A stretch of DNA of 37,627 bases, taken from NCBI GenBank assembly GCA_001803235.1, contig MHBL01000168.1, positions 1-37,627 on the forward strand, in the 5' to 3' direction. This stretch comes from Lentisphaerae bacterium RIFOXYA12_64_32. Lineage in GTDB: Bacteria > Verrucomicrobiota > Lentisphaeria > Oligosphaerales > YB12-FULL-65-16. Shown piece by piece: positions 18,401-26,120 of this stretch. Every line of letters begins with the position of its first letter. Position 1 is the stretch's first letter. The notes beneath the pieces are model-generated. The model was not told the DNA's origin. It saw only the letters and a program-made list of their open reading frames with translations, and did not search any database. The translations under genes were made by a program, and so were the position numbers.

Positions 18401-19315
18401 ATCCTGTTCGCGGACAACCCGGCGCAGGACATGTACGATCACGCGCTGGGCAAGGCCGCGCTCTGGCAGAGCCTCTACCCCGACGTGCGCGTGAGGGAGC
18501 AGGTGGCGGACACTCGGGTCACGTTCAAGGGCTGGCCGTGGACCACCGACCGCCGCGCGCGCGGCAGCTTTGAGCTCTTTGAAACCGCAAACCTGCCGCC
18601 AGGCGCGCAGGCGATCGGTCCCGACAGCACCCGTGCGCTCTGTCTCGGGTTCCGCAACGACCGGCACGTGGTCATGCCGTCGCTCGCGTCACTGCGCAGC
18701 ACCTACCCGGACCTGTTCGCGCGCCTGTACACGCAGGCAGCGACGGCGTGGGGCGTGCTGCCGGACGGGCGCGGCTATCGCGAAGACAACACCATCGTCA
18801 GCGACACCGGTGAACTCGTGCGCGACCACGGCCGCGGCCTGTTCCGAATCGACACGCCGCGAACCCAGGGCGCGGCCGGGTTCCTCGCGTCTGTTCCGGC
18901 GATCAAACTCAGCGACCTGACGCTGGTCAGCCGGACCGACTACGCGACCGTGACCCTGTCCGCGCTGGACGACAAGCCGCTGCGCGAGTCGGCGCGGCTC
19001 CTGCTCTCCACGGTCGCGCGCGCCCAGAACACGGGACAGAAGTTCCGGCAGTACCTGACGCTCGATGAGCGGCTCGAGTCGAGCGGCCACGGCTGCGTGC
19101 TGGTCGAGCGCGGCACGGCGCCGGTGATCGTGCAACCGGTCGAACTGGACGTCACGTTCCGCACGCAGTTGACCGGCAAGACGCCCGTCGTGTACGCCGT
19201 CGACGTGCAGGGCAACCGCGCCAAGCAGATCGCGGCCACCTTCGCCGACGGCAAGGTCTCCTTCAAGACCGGCAAGGACGCCGCCACCATCTACTACCAG
19301 ATTACCTTCGAGTAA
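15479..19315 (+). CDS. Large secreted clan GH-A-type glycoside hydrolase with N-terminal carbohydrate-binding domain
   Basis: 1278 aa; AAGGAGG at 15467-15473 fixes the ATG. The signal peptide is residues 1-27 (LVVLGLWQAEA then QPAA). Residues about 36-195 form a CBM4/9-like module (NLLANPGFEAQGDEW, VYRLTVWARAEYP, EVWFDDACLTEE). A second beta domain follows to about residue 440. The catalytic barrel begins near FYFEDGTRARFWGTNIHSAD and VNIVRTHLLE. The likely acid/base is E620 (QLTNED) and the nucleophile E818 (LIITEW), both in the sequence contexts of retaining GH5/GH2-type enzymes. The C-terminal part is beta-rich. The exact GH family and substrate are not clear to me. It follows the pseudopilin by 295 bp of repeat-rich DNA and is followed by the structured repeat at 19340. 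It is likely extracytoplasmic and part of the polysaccharide block. Confidence 0.87.
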   Translation: MHVTRRRLTVWMLGLLVVLGLWQAEAQPAAPTAAAGNLLANPGFEAQGDEWKVWGTWDAMTEAERASVLTFDAGAAHSGAHSAKITDSWADHGPYVVQFVPLDARRVYRLTVWARAEYPTTATIGLQYHRDEAYLSALSRTIRVGDAWKQYTLVATGFPAATNRASVMLSPTAGDASTTTEVWFDDACLTEEKDETALKADMEACCTPVDLSATANMGFRDETAEDKTGGWFDQGGNDLREFPTGRQSFLSVPFAITDPARNSGKSCIVLQGEARPYFPAEVAVPVGATAASLYFLHAAAWGNHGDLAATYVVEYEDAQTVEIPVRPGKEVADWWRPSASLENARIAWRGRNAECDDVGVYLFAWNNPSPEKSIRRIVLRSAGKAPVFACLGLTRSSKPSAATARPSVEEQDTSSWFPYAMPWKTFPVDVSFLLDAPAGKHGFVTVKDDGHFYFEDGTRARFWGTNIHSADALFPTREQAEQVAASLARAGVNIVRTHLLENPSPHGLIDSSQPDSQHLAAEQLDKFDYFVAKLKERGIYILPDVMPMCSRQFKEGDALPEYADASAKKSHGAKGLGTFNARLIELGKKYAQDFLMHRNPYTGLRYLEEPAIAMVQLTNEDSIFLWFGWGDMPRLNTYMTEFTGLWNQYLVAKYATRDALAKAWTNHAGECALQPDEAPESGTVKLPPLNYFRSRDGRPYTGKDSPARVNEGLLFLNQVAADHYRAMIQYLRELGLKVPVTGSNIACNLASLQADAATDYIDHHVYWQHVGYGGNCSYGRQITLVNTPLLRHDPAETAGFANSFSIGKVRGKPLIITEWATMWPSEFRSADMLTTAAYACLQDWDMLLYYCYMGGWGYTWNDADSKLKDMIPQPTVAFADPASVGLFPATALIFHRRDVKAAERLVEVGYSAVDGFYGQSQYLDAKSPLHFLPYISRVRQHFFATDYDPPKDGVDVVVASGNSSSGNYAAAPRAILFADNPAQDMYDHALGKAALWQSLYPDVRVREQVADTRVTFKGWPWTTDRRARGSFELFETANLPPGAQAIGPDSTRALCLGFRNDRHVVMPSLASLRSTYPDLFARLYTQAATAWGVLPDGRGYREDNTIVSDTGELVRDHGRGLFRIDTPRTQGAAGFLASVPAIKLSDLTLVSRTDYATVTLSALDDKPLRESARLLLSTVARAQNTGQKFRQYLTLDERLESSGHGCVLVERGTAPVIVQPVELDVTFRTQLTGKTPVVYAVDVQGNRAKQIAATFADGKVSFKTGKDAATIYYQITFE

Positions 19316-19339
19316 AGTTGTGTCGACAGTAGTGCGGCG

Positions 19340-19444
19340 GTGGCGCGGGACCTCCGGGACCGCAGTAAGGTGCTCGGGTCCGTCCCGGCCCGAGGCCCTT
19401 GGCCGGGGCCCGGCCAGAACTTCCCACTCCAATCGCGCCGTACG
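19340..19444 (+). repeat. Structured intergenic repeat element, copy A
   Basis: The first 28 nt, from GTGGCGCGGG to CCGCAGTA, are identical to copy B at 36652. Two hairpins follow: CTCGGG...CCCGAG (about 19373-19394) and GGCCGGG-G-CCCGGCC (19401-19415). Both copies end near CGCGCCGTAC. It lies between the glycosidase stop and the convergent CoA-transferase gene, so it could act as a terminator or an RNA-processing signal. Confidence 0.7.
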
Positions 19445-19446
19445 GC

Positions 19447-20754
19447 TCACAGCAGGTACATGTTCTCGGCCTCGCGCAGAAGGTCGTCCCGAAACTTCGG
19501 GTGCGCGATGCTGATGATGTCCAGTGCCCGGTCCTTGGTGGACTTTCCCTTGAGGTTGATGACCCCGTGTTCCGTAACCAGATAATGAGTGTCCATGCGC
19601 GGAGTGGTCACCACCGTGCCTTCGGCAAAGCGCGGGACCACGCGCGAGATGCGGCCGTCCTTGGCGGAGGAGTAGAACGCCAGGAACGATTTGCCGCCGG
19701 GAGCGTTGAACGCACCCCGCACAAAGTCGAGCTGCCCACCGGTGCCGCTGTACTGAGATCCGGCAAGGTATTCGGCGTTGCATTGTCCCAACAGGTCCAC
19801 TTCGAGGATCGAGTTGATCGAGATCATGCGCTCGTTCTGCGCGATCACCGCCGGATCGTTGATGTGCGAGACCGGGTAGCTCTCGATGCTGGGATTGTCG
19901 TTCATGAACTCGTAGATGTGGCGGGTCCCCAACGCGATCGTGAACACCGTCTTCCGCGGGTGGAGCGTCTTCCGCTTGCCGGTGGCGACCCCTTTCTCGA
20001 TGAGATCAATCATGCCCGGCCCGAGCACCTCCGTATGGATGCCCAAGTCCTTGTGGCCGGCCAGGTACTGGGCGACAGCGTTGGGGATGCCACCGTAGCC
20101 CAACTGGATCGTCGCTCCGTCCGGTACCATCTCGGCTATGCGTCCACCGATCAGCGCGTCCTCCGGCTTCGTTTTCGGCGGCACCGACTCCAGAAGCGGA
20201 ACGTGGTTCTCGACCACGGCATCCACTTCGGAGATGTGCAGAAGCGCATCACCGAACACCCGGGGCATGTTCTCGTTGACCTCGACGATGAGCCGACCCG
20301 CCACCCGTGCGGCCGTCGACGTGAAGTCGTTGGCCGTGCCGAAACTGAAGTAGCCGGCGTTGTCCATGGGCGAGACGGTCGTCACCGCCACGTCGACCGT
20401 CATGAACTCCCGGCACAAGCGCGGGATCTGGTGGAAGTAGTTGGGAACAAAGTAGTGCAGGCCTGCCCGTACCATGTTCCGATCCGAGCCACTGACGAAC
20501 CAGGAGTAGGGTTGGATGCAGTCGGACAAGTCGGCGGAGAGCACGGTCTTGGCCGCGTGGCTCATGGGCAGCAGGGAGTAGACCTTAAGGTCCTTCAGCG
20601 TTCCCGCCCTGGCCCGGTCCGCAATGGCCCCCAGCAGGGCAGGCGGCTCGGCAGCCGCCAGGCCGTGGACAATCGTGGCGCCGTCCCTGATTCGCCGCAC
20701 GGCCTTCTCGGCCGTGGCCAGCTTCCGCCGGTAGGCTGCGTCGTGGGTTCCCAT
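19447..20754 (-). CDS. Acetyl-CoA hydrolase/4-hydroxybutyrate CoA-transferase family protein
   Basis: 435 aa, the normal family length; the minus-strand ATG at 20754 follows AGGAGA. The N-terminal domain contains VHGLAAAEPPALL and a TVSPMDNAGYFSFGTANDF segment. The C-terminal domain carries the family's strongest motifs: IQLGYGGIPNAV, LGTRHIYEFMNDNP, SINSILEVDLLGQCNAE, YSGTGGQLDFVRGA, VTEHGVINLKGKS and IAHPKFRDDLL. Members move CoA between acyl-CoAs and acetate or hydroxy/short-chain acids, using a glutamate that forms an enzyme-CoA thioester. Which acid is used here cannot be read from sequence. It is transcribed against its neighbours and flanked by repeats on both sides. A link to acetate released by deacetylases or to sugar fermentation is plausible (inference). 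Confidence 0.93.
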   Translation of the reverse strand: MGTHDAAYRRKLATAEKAVRRIRDGATIVHGLAAAEPPALLGAIADRARAGTLKDLKVYSLLPMSHAAKTVLSADLSDCIQPYSWFVSGSDRNMVRAGLHYFVPNYFHQIPRLCREFMTVDVAVTTVSPMDNAGYFSFGTANDFTSTAARVAGRLIVEVNENMPRVFGDALLHISEVDAVVENHVPLLESVPPKTKPEDALIGGRIAEMVPDGATIQLGYGGIPNAVAQYLAGHKDLGIHTEVLGPGMIDLIEKGVATGKRKTLHPRKTVFTIALGTRHIYEFMNDNPSIESYPVSHINDPAVIAQNERMISINSILEVDLLGQCNAEYLAGSQYSGTGGQLDFVRGAFNAPGGKSFLAFYSSAKDGRISRVVPRFAEGTVVTTPRMDTHYLVTEHGVINLKGKSTKDRALDIISIAHPKFRDDLLREAENMYLL

Positions 20755-21023
20755 GGCGACATCTCCTGTGACTCCTGGATCTGGTGCGCTGTCCCGACCC
20801 CAACGGTGCCCGCTCCCTCCCAGTCAACGTCTCAGACGGAGCTTCGTGCCCCAACGTCCGCTCTGGCCGCAGCCGCTGACGACAGATTTCCCTATCCGGG
20901 GAACACCGGAGAAGATAGTCCGGACGGGTGCAAGCGCAAGGGACGGGGGGATTGCGTGCCTTCCCGCCGGGTTAGGGCCGGCAACGGAAGGAGGCTGGGT
21001 GGGCGCTTGCTGGCGGATGGCAA

Positions 21024-21032
21024 GGTCGTACC
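21024..21032 (+). repeat. 9-bp direct repeat, left side of the MITE-like element
   Basis: GGTCGTACC, one base before the left inverted repeat; its twin is at 21152-21160, three bases after the right one. It is a candidate target-site duplication, although the small offsets are not ideal. Confidence 0.6.
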
Positions 21033-21033
21033 A

Positions 21034-21148
21034 GGGCTGTTTCAAGATTCGTGACTGTCGCGTGCGGTGAGTACCCCCGGCGTGTCCCCACTTGGTGCGC
21101 GCGGAGGCGTGGCCTTCCGAGACGCGGCGCCAGATCTTGAAACAGCCC
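21034..21148. mobile_element. MITE-like element, 115 bp, with 15-bp terminal inverted repeats
   Basis: GGGCTGTTTCAAGAT at 21034-21048 is the exact reverse complement of 21134-21148. The nonamer GGTCGTACC lies just outside on both sides as a direct repeat (21024-21032 and 21152-21160), as expected for a target-site duplication. No transposase is encoded between the ends, so the element would be non-autonomous. The parent insertion sequence is not in the window. Confidence 0.7.
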
Positions 21149-21325
21149 AGAGGTCGTACCGTTGCCGGTGGCGGAGGCATGGAGCGGAGGGTATCGTAGG
21201 CGCGGAAACGCGCGAGACGCATCGTGCCATTGGCACTGGCCTGGTGGGCTTACTCGACCGGCCTTCACCTGCAGACCGAACACCTGCAGCCGTCCGAAAC
21301 GATCAGCGAAGGAGAACGGACAACC

Positions 21326-22714
21326 ATGCCCCGACCCAACATCGTTTTCATCATGGCCGACGACATGGGTTACGGCGACTTTGGCCGGTTCAACAACGGC
21401 CTGACCGAATCGCCGGCCCTGGACCAGCTCAGCACCGACGGCCTGTGCCTGACGCAGCATTACTCCGCCTCGTGCGTCTGCACGCCGGCCCGGGCCAGCC
21501 TCCTGACCGGGCGCTACCCGCACCGCACCGGCGCCATCGAAATGCGCTCGACGCGCGGCCTGGACCGGCTCGCGTTACGCGAAGTGACCGTCGCCGATGC
21601 GTTCAAACGCGGCGGCTACACGACCGGGCTGGTCGGCAAGTGGCACACGGGCGTGTACGGCGCCGAGTACCATCCGAACCGGCGCGGGTTCGACGAGTTC
21701 ATCGGGTTCCGCGGCGGCGGCATGAACTACTACGACTGGCTCATCGAACGCAACGGCCAGTACCAGCGCCCGACCGGACAGTACCTGACCGACCTGCTTA
21801 CTGACGAGGCGGTCGAGTTCCTGCGCCGACACCGCCAGGCCCCGTTCTTCCTTTCCGTCCACTACAACGCGCCGCACACCCCGCTCGAAGCGCCCGACGC
21901 GGACATCGCCAGATTCATCGACCCTGCCAGGTTCACACGTGGGGTCAGCATGGTCTACGCCATGATCCGGTGCATGGACCGCGGCCTGGCGCGGATCCGC
22001 GCGGAACTGCTCCGCCTCGGCCTGGCCGAGAACACGCTCCTGCTATTCACCAGCGACAACGGCCCGGCCATGTACGGTGCGGGCGACGATTGCATGGCGC
22101 GGTTCAACTGCAATTTCGCCGGCGGCAAGGGCAGCGTCTACGAGGGCGGCATCCGCGTGCCCATGCTCCTGCACTGGCCAGCCGCCGGGATGACCGGCGG
22201 CCGCACAGTTGCGGAGTTCGCACACTTCACCGACTGGTTGCCGACGCTCTGCGCCGCCGCACAGGTTGCGCCGCCAGCCAACGTCCGGCTCGACGGTCAA
22301 AACCTGCTCCCGGTTCTAAGGGATGGCAAGAGCCAGGAGAACCCGCGCCGGTTCTGGCAGTGGAACCGCTACTCGCCCGTCGGCGACTGCAACGCTGCCA
22401 TGCGCGACGGCGACTGGAAACTGGTCCGGCCCATCATCGCGAAAGCCATGTGGACCGCGCCCGAAGAAATGGCCCTGGACCGCGACTGGGAAATGCACCC
22501 CGAGCACTTCGTCGATATCCTGCGCACACCCGAGCCGCCGCGCCAGCTCCCGCCGGCACCGCCCCCGGAACTCTACAACATCGCCGCCGACCCAGAGGAG
22601 AAGAACAACCTCGCCCCAGCGCACCCCGACCGCGTCCACCGCATGCTGCAGAACCTGGAAACCTGGTTCGAGGACGTCGAGGCCGACCGCCGCAGCGCAC
22701 CCCGAACGGCCTGA
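21326..22714 (+). CDS. Sulfatase, Cys-type formylglycine-dependent
   Basis: 462 aa. The ATG at 21326 follows AAGGAGA by 10 nt; an in-frame upstream GTG at 21224 lacks such a site. It opens with PNIVFIMADDMGYGDFG, supplying the first metal aspartates. The formylglycine motif is C52-T-P-A-R56 within CTPARASLLTGR, followed by GYTTGLVGKWHTG, VHYNAPHTPLEAP, TSDNGPAMYG (second metal pair) and GGKGSVYEGGIRVPMLLHWP. These are the hallmarks of type I sulfatases, which hydrolyse sulfate esters of sugars after Cys is converted to formylglycine. No signal peptide is visible, so desulfation would be cytoplasmic unless export is leaderless. No radical-SAM maturase is in the window. It converges on the AraC gene 43 bp downstream. 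Confidence 0.94.
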   Translation: MPRPNIVFIMADDMGYGDFGRFNNGLTESPALDQLSTDGLCLTQHYSASCVCTPARASLLTGRYPHRTGAIEMRSTRGLDRLALREVTVADAFKRGGYTTGLVGKWHTGVYGAEYHPNRRGFDEFIGFRGGGMNYYDWLIERNGQYQRPTGQYLTDLLTDEAVEFLRRHRQAPFFLSVHYNAPHTPLEAPDADIARFIDPARFTRGVSMVYAMIRCMDRGLARIRAELLRLGLAENTLLLFTSDNGPAMYGAGDDCMARFNCNFAGGKGSVYEGGIRVPMLLHWPAAGMTGGRTVAEFAHFTDWLPTLCAAAQVAPPANVRLDGQNLLPVLRDGKSQENPRRFWQWNRYSPVGDCNAAMRDGDWKLVRPIIAKAMWTAPEEMALDRDWEMHPEHFVDILRTPEPPRQLPPAPPPELYNIAADPEEKNNLAPAHPDRVHRMLQNLETWFEDVEADRRSAPRTA

Positions 22715-22757
22715 AGCCAGTGGCCCGGCCAGTTCCCTGGCCGGCGTTTCACGTTCC

Positions 22758-23681
22758 TCATCCCTCCCGCGACTGGGCCGTCCGGCCCGCCGCGCGTCTG
22801 CGAAACGCGGACGGGGTCAGGCCGGCGAGGCGATGGAAGGTCAGCGAGAAGTAATTGCTGTCGCGGAAGCCGCAGGACGCGGCGACATCGTGCACCGGGG
22901 TGTCGGTCTCGCGGAGCAGGTCGCAGGCGTGGCCGATCCGGACGCGGGTCAGGTACTGCACCGGGGTGAGGCCAGTCGCGGCCTTGAAGTGCCGCAGCAG
23001 TGACCGCACCGACAGACACGCGATCTCGGCCAGCGCTTCCAGACGCACGTCCGCCGCATAGTCGGTGTCGAGCAACGCCACGGCTTTGGCCAGGTTCGTT
23101 CTGCCGGACTGTGTCTTCCGTCGCGGCGCGGCGACCGCGAACCGGCAGACCGTGACCAGAAGGTTGAGCAGCAGCGCGCCGAGAACCAGCGCGGAGCCCT
23201 CGTCCGCCTGGCGGGCTTCCTGCTCCATGGCCTCGAGCAGGCGCAGGCACGCCTGCAGTTCCGCTTCCGCCAAGGGCCGCAATGGGCGTGACGCCGATGG
23301 AGCGTGCGGAGTCCGCGGCGTGTCGCCGGTGAACAGCAGTCGGTACCCGCGCAGCTTCCGCAACTCGTCCCGGTGCCGGCGCATGAACGTGTCGTGAATC
23401 AGGACGTTGACGACCTGGACCCCGCGCGTCTTCGCATACGCGTGCGTCTGGCGGCCGCAGAGCAGGAAGTAGTCGCCGCGCGCCAGGTCATGGGTTCGCC
23501 CCGCCAACCAGTGCCCGCCGGTCCCGCCGAGCACAAACACCAACTCGGCAAACTCATGGCCGTGCACGCACGTCCCGAACGTCGTGGTGCGCTGCACGGT
23601 CACGGGCACGCCGGGGCGGCGGAAGATCAAGTCGCTACGGTAGAACTCCTGTGGCGCGATTGTCGAGCTGGTTGTGTTCAT
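22758..23681 (-). CDS. AraC-family transcriptional regulator
   Basis: 307 aa from the minus-strand ATG at 23681 (MNTTSSTIAPQEF); the frame is open for 18 more codons upstream but those residues look non-coding. The N-terminal cupin (about residues 30-110) has GTCVHGHEFAELVFVLGGTG and ARGDYFLLCGRQTHAYA. The C-terminal double helix-turn-helix (about 210-300) has LEALAEIACLSVRSLLRHFKA, GLTPVQYLTRVRIGHACDLL and VAASCGFRDSNYFSLTFHRLAG. It diverges from the URO-D-like gene at 23892 and converges on the sulfatase, so either or both may be targets. The ligand is unknown. The TGCCA-spaced module of the first AraC gene is not repeated here, which suggests a different regulon. Confidence 0.92.
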   Translation of the reverse strand: MNTTSSTIAPQEFYRSDLIFRRPGVPVTVQRTTTFGTCVHGHEFAELVFVLGGTGGHWLAGRTHDLARGDYFLLCGRQTHAYAKTRGVQVVNVLIHDTFMRRHRDELRKLRGYRLLFTGDTPRTPHAPSASRPLRPLAEAELQACLRLLEAMEQEARQADEGSALVLGALLLNLLVTVCRFAVAAPRRKTQSGRTNLAKAVALLDTDYAADVRLEALAEIACLSVRSLLRHFKAATGLTPVQYLTRVRIGHACDLLRETDTPVHDVAASCGFRDSNYFSLTFHRLAGLTPSAFRRRAAGRTAQSREG

Positions 23682-23765
23682 GATTGGCGCTTTTCTCCAG
23701 TCAACTGGCCAGATCCTTAAGGAATGCCAGCGCAACGGGTAGTACTATATGCCTGAAGTCGCGAA

Positions 23766-23809
23766 TCGACTGCTATCGGCCGCAATCGACCGCGGTCGAC
23801 TGCTATCGG
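23766..23809. repeat. 14-bp direct repeat in the AraC/URO-D-like divergent region
   Basis: TCGACTGCTATCGG occurs at 23766-23779 and 23796-23809, 30 bp apart, with CGACCGCGGTCG between them. It could be a binding site for the divergent AraC protein, since direct repeats near helical phase are typical, or a member of the intergenic repeat family resembling 27839-27938. Confidence 0.5.
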
Positions 23810-23891
23810 ACGACCAAGGACGGGCCGGAGAAAGCCCGGACACCCGACACTCGCCCCGTGAATTCTGGCGTCACAAACAAAGGGACACGCA

Positions 23892-25028
23892 ATGAAAACC
23901 GATCTGGAGATCTTCCTGGACTGCATGGAATACCGCCATTCGGAGCGGCGCCCCAATCATGAACTGGGCGCTTGGGGTCAGACGGTGGAGCGTTGGCAGA
24001 CCGAAACGCCGGATGCCGTGAAGGGCTTTACCTGGGACTGGTTCGTCGCCGAACCCGGCCTGAACCTGGACCGGCGCGAGTACATCCCCGTGGACTTCGG
24101 ATTCATGCCAGGCTTCCCGCACCAAGTCCTGGAAGACACGCCGGAGTGCGAGGTCTTCCGGGACGGCAAAGGTATCGTGCACAAGGCGCTCAAGGCGGGC
24201 ACGGTCCGGGGCACACGCATGTGCATGGACCAGTACCTGCGTTTTCCCGTGGAGAAGCCGGAAGACTTCGCGGATGTGCGCCGGCGCCTGGTAGCGGCCA
24301 TTCCGCAACGCTATCCGCCCGCCATCGATGCCGGCCTGCCGCGCTGGCGGACACGCGATTTCCCACTCGTGCTCGGACGGAACTGCGCCGCCAACGGGTT
24401 CTACTGGCGCGCCCGCGAGTTCATGGGCACCGAGAACCTCTCGCTCGCCTGGTACGACTACCCCGATCTGATGCACGAAATGATGGAGTTCTTCGCCGAC
24501 TTCATCATCGAGACCTGCCGGCCCGTGCTCGAGAAGACGCACGTCGAGTACTTCTGCCTCAACGAGGACATGGCGATGAAGGGCGGGTCGTTGCTCGGGC
24601 CGCACACGTTCCGGGAGTTCATCTTCCCGCACCTGAAGCGGTTGATCGCGTTCCTGAAGGGGCACGGTGTCCGATACGTGGCCGTCGACAGCGACGGCGA
24701 CCCACGGCCGCTCATCCCGCTGCTCATGGAGGCCGGCGTGGACATTCTCTGGCCCATCGAGCGCGCCTCCGACATCAGCCCGCAGGAACTGCGCAAGAGC
24801 TTTGGCCGCTCGCTGCGGCTCTGGGGCGGCGTGGACAAGCGGATCCTGTCGCGGGGGCGCGATGCGATCAAAACACACCTGCGCGAATTCATCCCGCTGA
24901 TCGAAGAGGGCGGGTTCATTCCCACCGTCGACCACACCGTCCCGCCCGATGTCTCGTGGGACAACTTCCGCTGCTACATGGACCTGAAGCAGGCGCTCCT
25001 GAACGGCGACTTTGCCAAGCTGAACTGA
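23892..25028 (+). CDS. Uroporphyrinogen decarboxylase-like (URO-D superfamily) protein
   Basis: 378 aa; a modest AAAGGGA site precedes the ATG. The fold is recognisable from FCLNEDMAMKGGSLLGPHTF, FIFPHLKRLIAFLKGHGV, LMEAGVDILWPIE, LRLWGGVDKRILSRG and TVDHTVPPDVSW, all typical of the URO-D/corrinoid methyltransferase superfamily. It is not a haem-pathway HemE: the N-terminal signatures of HemE are missing. It also lacks the H-x-C zinc motif of MtaA/CmuA-type methyltransferases, having VDSDGD at that point. Such proteins are common in Lentisphaerota and planctomycetes beside sugar genes, and their reaction is unknown to me. It diverges from the AraC gene across 210 bp and is followed by repeats and a pseudopilin. 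A role in demethylation of a sugar or osmolyte is only a guess. Confidence 0.85.
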   Translation: MKTDLEIFLDCMEYRHSERRPNHELGAWGQTVERWQTETPDAVKGFTWDWFVAEPGLNLDRREYIPVDFGFMPGFPHQVLEDTPECEVFRDGKGIVHKALKAGTVRGTRMCMDQYLRFPVEKPEDFADVRRRLVAAIPQRYPPAIDAGLPRWRTRDFPLVLGRNCAANGFYWRAREFMGTENLSLAWYDYPDLMHEMMEFFADFIIETCRPVLEKTHVEYFCLNEDMAMKGGSLLGPHTFREFIFPHLKRLIAFLKGHGVRYVAVDSDGDPRPLIPLLMEAGVDILWPIERASDISPQELRKSFGRSLRLWGGVDKRILSRGRDAIKTHLREFIPLIEEGGFIPTVDHTVPPDVSWDNFRCYMDLKQALLNGDFAKLN

Positions 25029-25062
25029 CATGAAACTGAAGGGGCCCGGAGCCCGCGAGGAC

Positions 25063-25121
25063 GCGGTACTACAAGCCTCGTTGCGCTGTTGGCCAGGTTC
25101 GTAGTACCGCCTTCAGGCGGT
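25063..25121. repeat. Hairpin repeat downstream of the URO-D-like gene
   Basis: GCGGTACTAC (25063-25072) pairs with GTAGTACCGC (25101-25110); a second small hairpin ACCGCC-TTCA-GGCGGT (25106-25121) overlaps the right arm. It begins 35 bp after the stop and may serve as a terminator or mRNA-end stabiliser. Confidence 0.6.
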
Positions 25122-25156
25122 CTTGGTGCATCATCGCCAGTTTCACTCCGAGATGA

Positions 25157-25176
25157 CCGGGCGGTCTGCCGCCCGG
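25157..25176. terminator. Strong GC hairpin
   Basis: CCGGGCGG-TCTG-CCGCCCGG is a perfect 8-bp stem with a 4-nt loop. No T-tract follows. It probably belongs to the same intergenic structure cluster as 25063-25121. Confidence 0.4.
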
Positions 25177-25338
25177 GGGGGCGCTGACGCATCACCTCGG
25201 CGCGTGCGGGAGGGTTGGCCCAACCGCCGCGGCATGCTATGTTTGCTGCAGAGAATCGCGGCCGTTGTTCCATCGTCCGTCAACACCCTATTCACACGAA
25301 TGCCACGGCTGCGGGCTCATCAACAGAGGGCTATCGAC

Positions 25339-26094
25339 ATGCCCGCAAACCAACCTCAGGTGGACTCAGGGATCTGCGCTGCCACGCCTGCCACTCGCCC
25401 GCCGGAGCGCCGTCGCAGTGTGTTCACCCTCATCGAGCTTCTGGTGGTGATCGCCATCATCGGCATTCTCGCGTCTCTGTTGCTGCCGGCGCTCCAGAAG
25501 GCCAAGGACAAGGCAGCGCAGATCGTGTGCTTGGGGAACCTGAAACAGCTCACCATCGGGTGCCAGCTTTACGTGGGCGACACCGAGGGTTGGTACCCGG
25601 CCATCTACACGTATATGCCGTTGGGCAGTACCTCTGCCACCGCCGACTCGCTCTGGTGGTGGTATGACCATATCACGCCGTATGTGGGCAACGCCGAAGT
25701 CTTTGTCTGCCCGATCAAGATCCCGGCCAGTCCTGCTTTCGCCTACACCTACATGCGCCCGCCCGAATTGCCCAACCCGTTCTACGGTTCGTATGCCTGC
25801 CCCTCAGTGAACAGCGACATCAACGGCCTCAGCGTCTATCCATACGGGGTCTACTACATCCCGCTGGCTCACACCCGCTACTATCCCCAGCCGGACACCA
25901 CTATCTGGCTCACGGACGGCAAAGGCGCCGAACTGCGGATGACGACGACGTGGGCCGAGATGTTCGCCGGTGTATCCGCCTGGGGAGTGGCGCGGCGGCA
26001 CATGAATGGCGCTTCCTACGCCTACGGTGACGGGCATTGCACGTACGAGTTCAACCCGCCGGCAGGGCACTGGACCAGCAAGCCGAACGACTAG
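25339..26094 (+). CDS. Type II pseudopilin (prepilin-type leader, H-x9-DG protein)
   Basis: 251 aa. The ATG at 25339 follows AGAGGG by 8 nt; longer in-frame starts to 25123 run through structured repeat [12 protein letters not shown] begins at residue 29, preceded by Val instead of Gly, and continues as a hydrophobic helix ending [16 protein letters not shown]. The body contains [18 protein letters not shown], an aromatic-rich middle, and a perfect C-terminal H-x9-DG motif ([12 protein letters not shown]). By family knowledge it should be inserted in the inner membrane and handled by a type II secretion or pilus-like machine; nothing in the window encodes that machine. It lies between the URO-D-like gene and the second sulfatase and is followed at once by a terminator-like hairpin, so it is probably a separate transcription unit. 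Confidence 0.87.
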   Translation: MPANQPQVDSGICAATPATRPPERRRSVFTLIELLVVIAIIGILASLLLPALQKAKDKAAQIVCLGNLKQLTIGCQLYVGDTEGWYPAIYTYMPLGSTSATADSLWWWYDHITPYVGNAEVFVCPIKIPASPAFAYTYMRPPELPNPFYGSYACPSVNSDINGLSVYPYGVYYIPLAHTRYYPQPDTTIWLTDGKGAELRMTTTWAEMFAGVSAWGVARRHMNGASYAYGDGHCTYEFNPPAGHWTSKPND

Positions 26095-26098
26095 AGCC

Positions 26099-26120
26099 CC
26101 CAGGGTCGCTTGACCCTGGG
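26099..26120 (+). terminator. Terminator-like hairpin after the second pseudopilin
   Basis: CCCAGGGTC-GCTT-GACCCTGGG is a perfect 9-bp stem with a 4-nt loop, starting 5 bp after the stop at 26094. There is no T-run, so it may end transcription with help or stabilise the mRNA 3' end. Confidence 0.65.

Larger units (their letters stand above)
20755..21325. other. 571-bp gap without a recognised gene
   Basis: I see no credible coding sequence. The stretch holds the ribosome-binding site of the minus-strand CoA-transferase, the MITE-like element at 21034-21148 with flanking 9-bp repeats, a small palindrome GTGCCA-T-TGGCAC at 21224-21236, a direct repeat CACCTGCAG at 21266 and 21281, and AAGGAGA at 21309-21315 for the sulfatase. 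Confidence 0.6.

Noticed and set aside
15740..18667. A 975-codon open frame on the minus strand opposite the glycosidase
   Set aside because: Composition is Arg/Ala/Val/His-rich with no motif; the plus-strand gene has a signal peptide, strong ribosome-binding site and catalytic glutamates.
19399..21054. A 551-codon open frame on the plus strand across the CoA-transferase
   Set aside because: The minus-strand protein matches its family from end to end; the plus frame is its mirror and runs into repeat DNA.
23892..25028. HemE uroporphyrinogen decarboxylase
   Set aside because: The fold fits but HemE signature residues are missing and no haem genes are nearby.
25235..25260. A third copy of the AraC-type module before the second pseudopilin
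   Set aside because: A TGCTA and a TTTGC word occur, but the 21-bp spacing, promoter patch and distal inverted site are absent.
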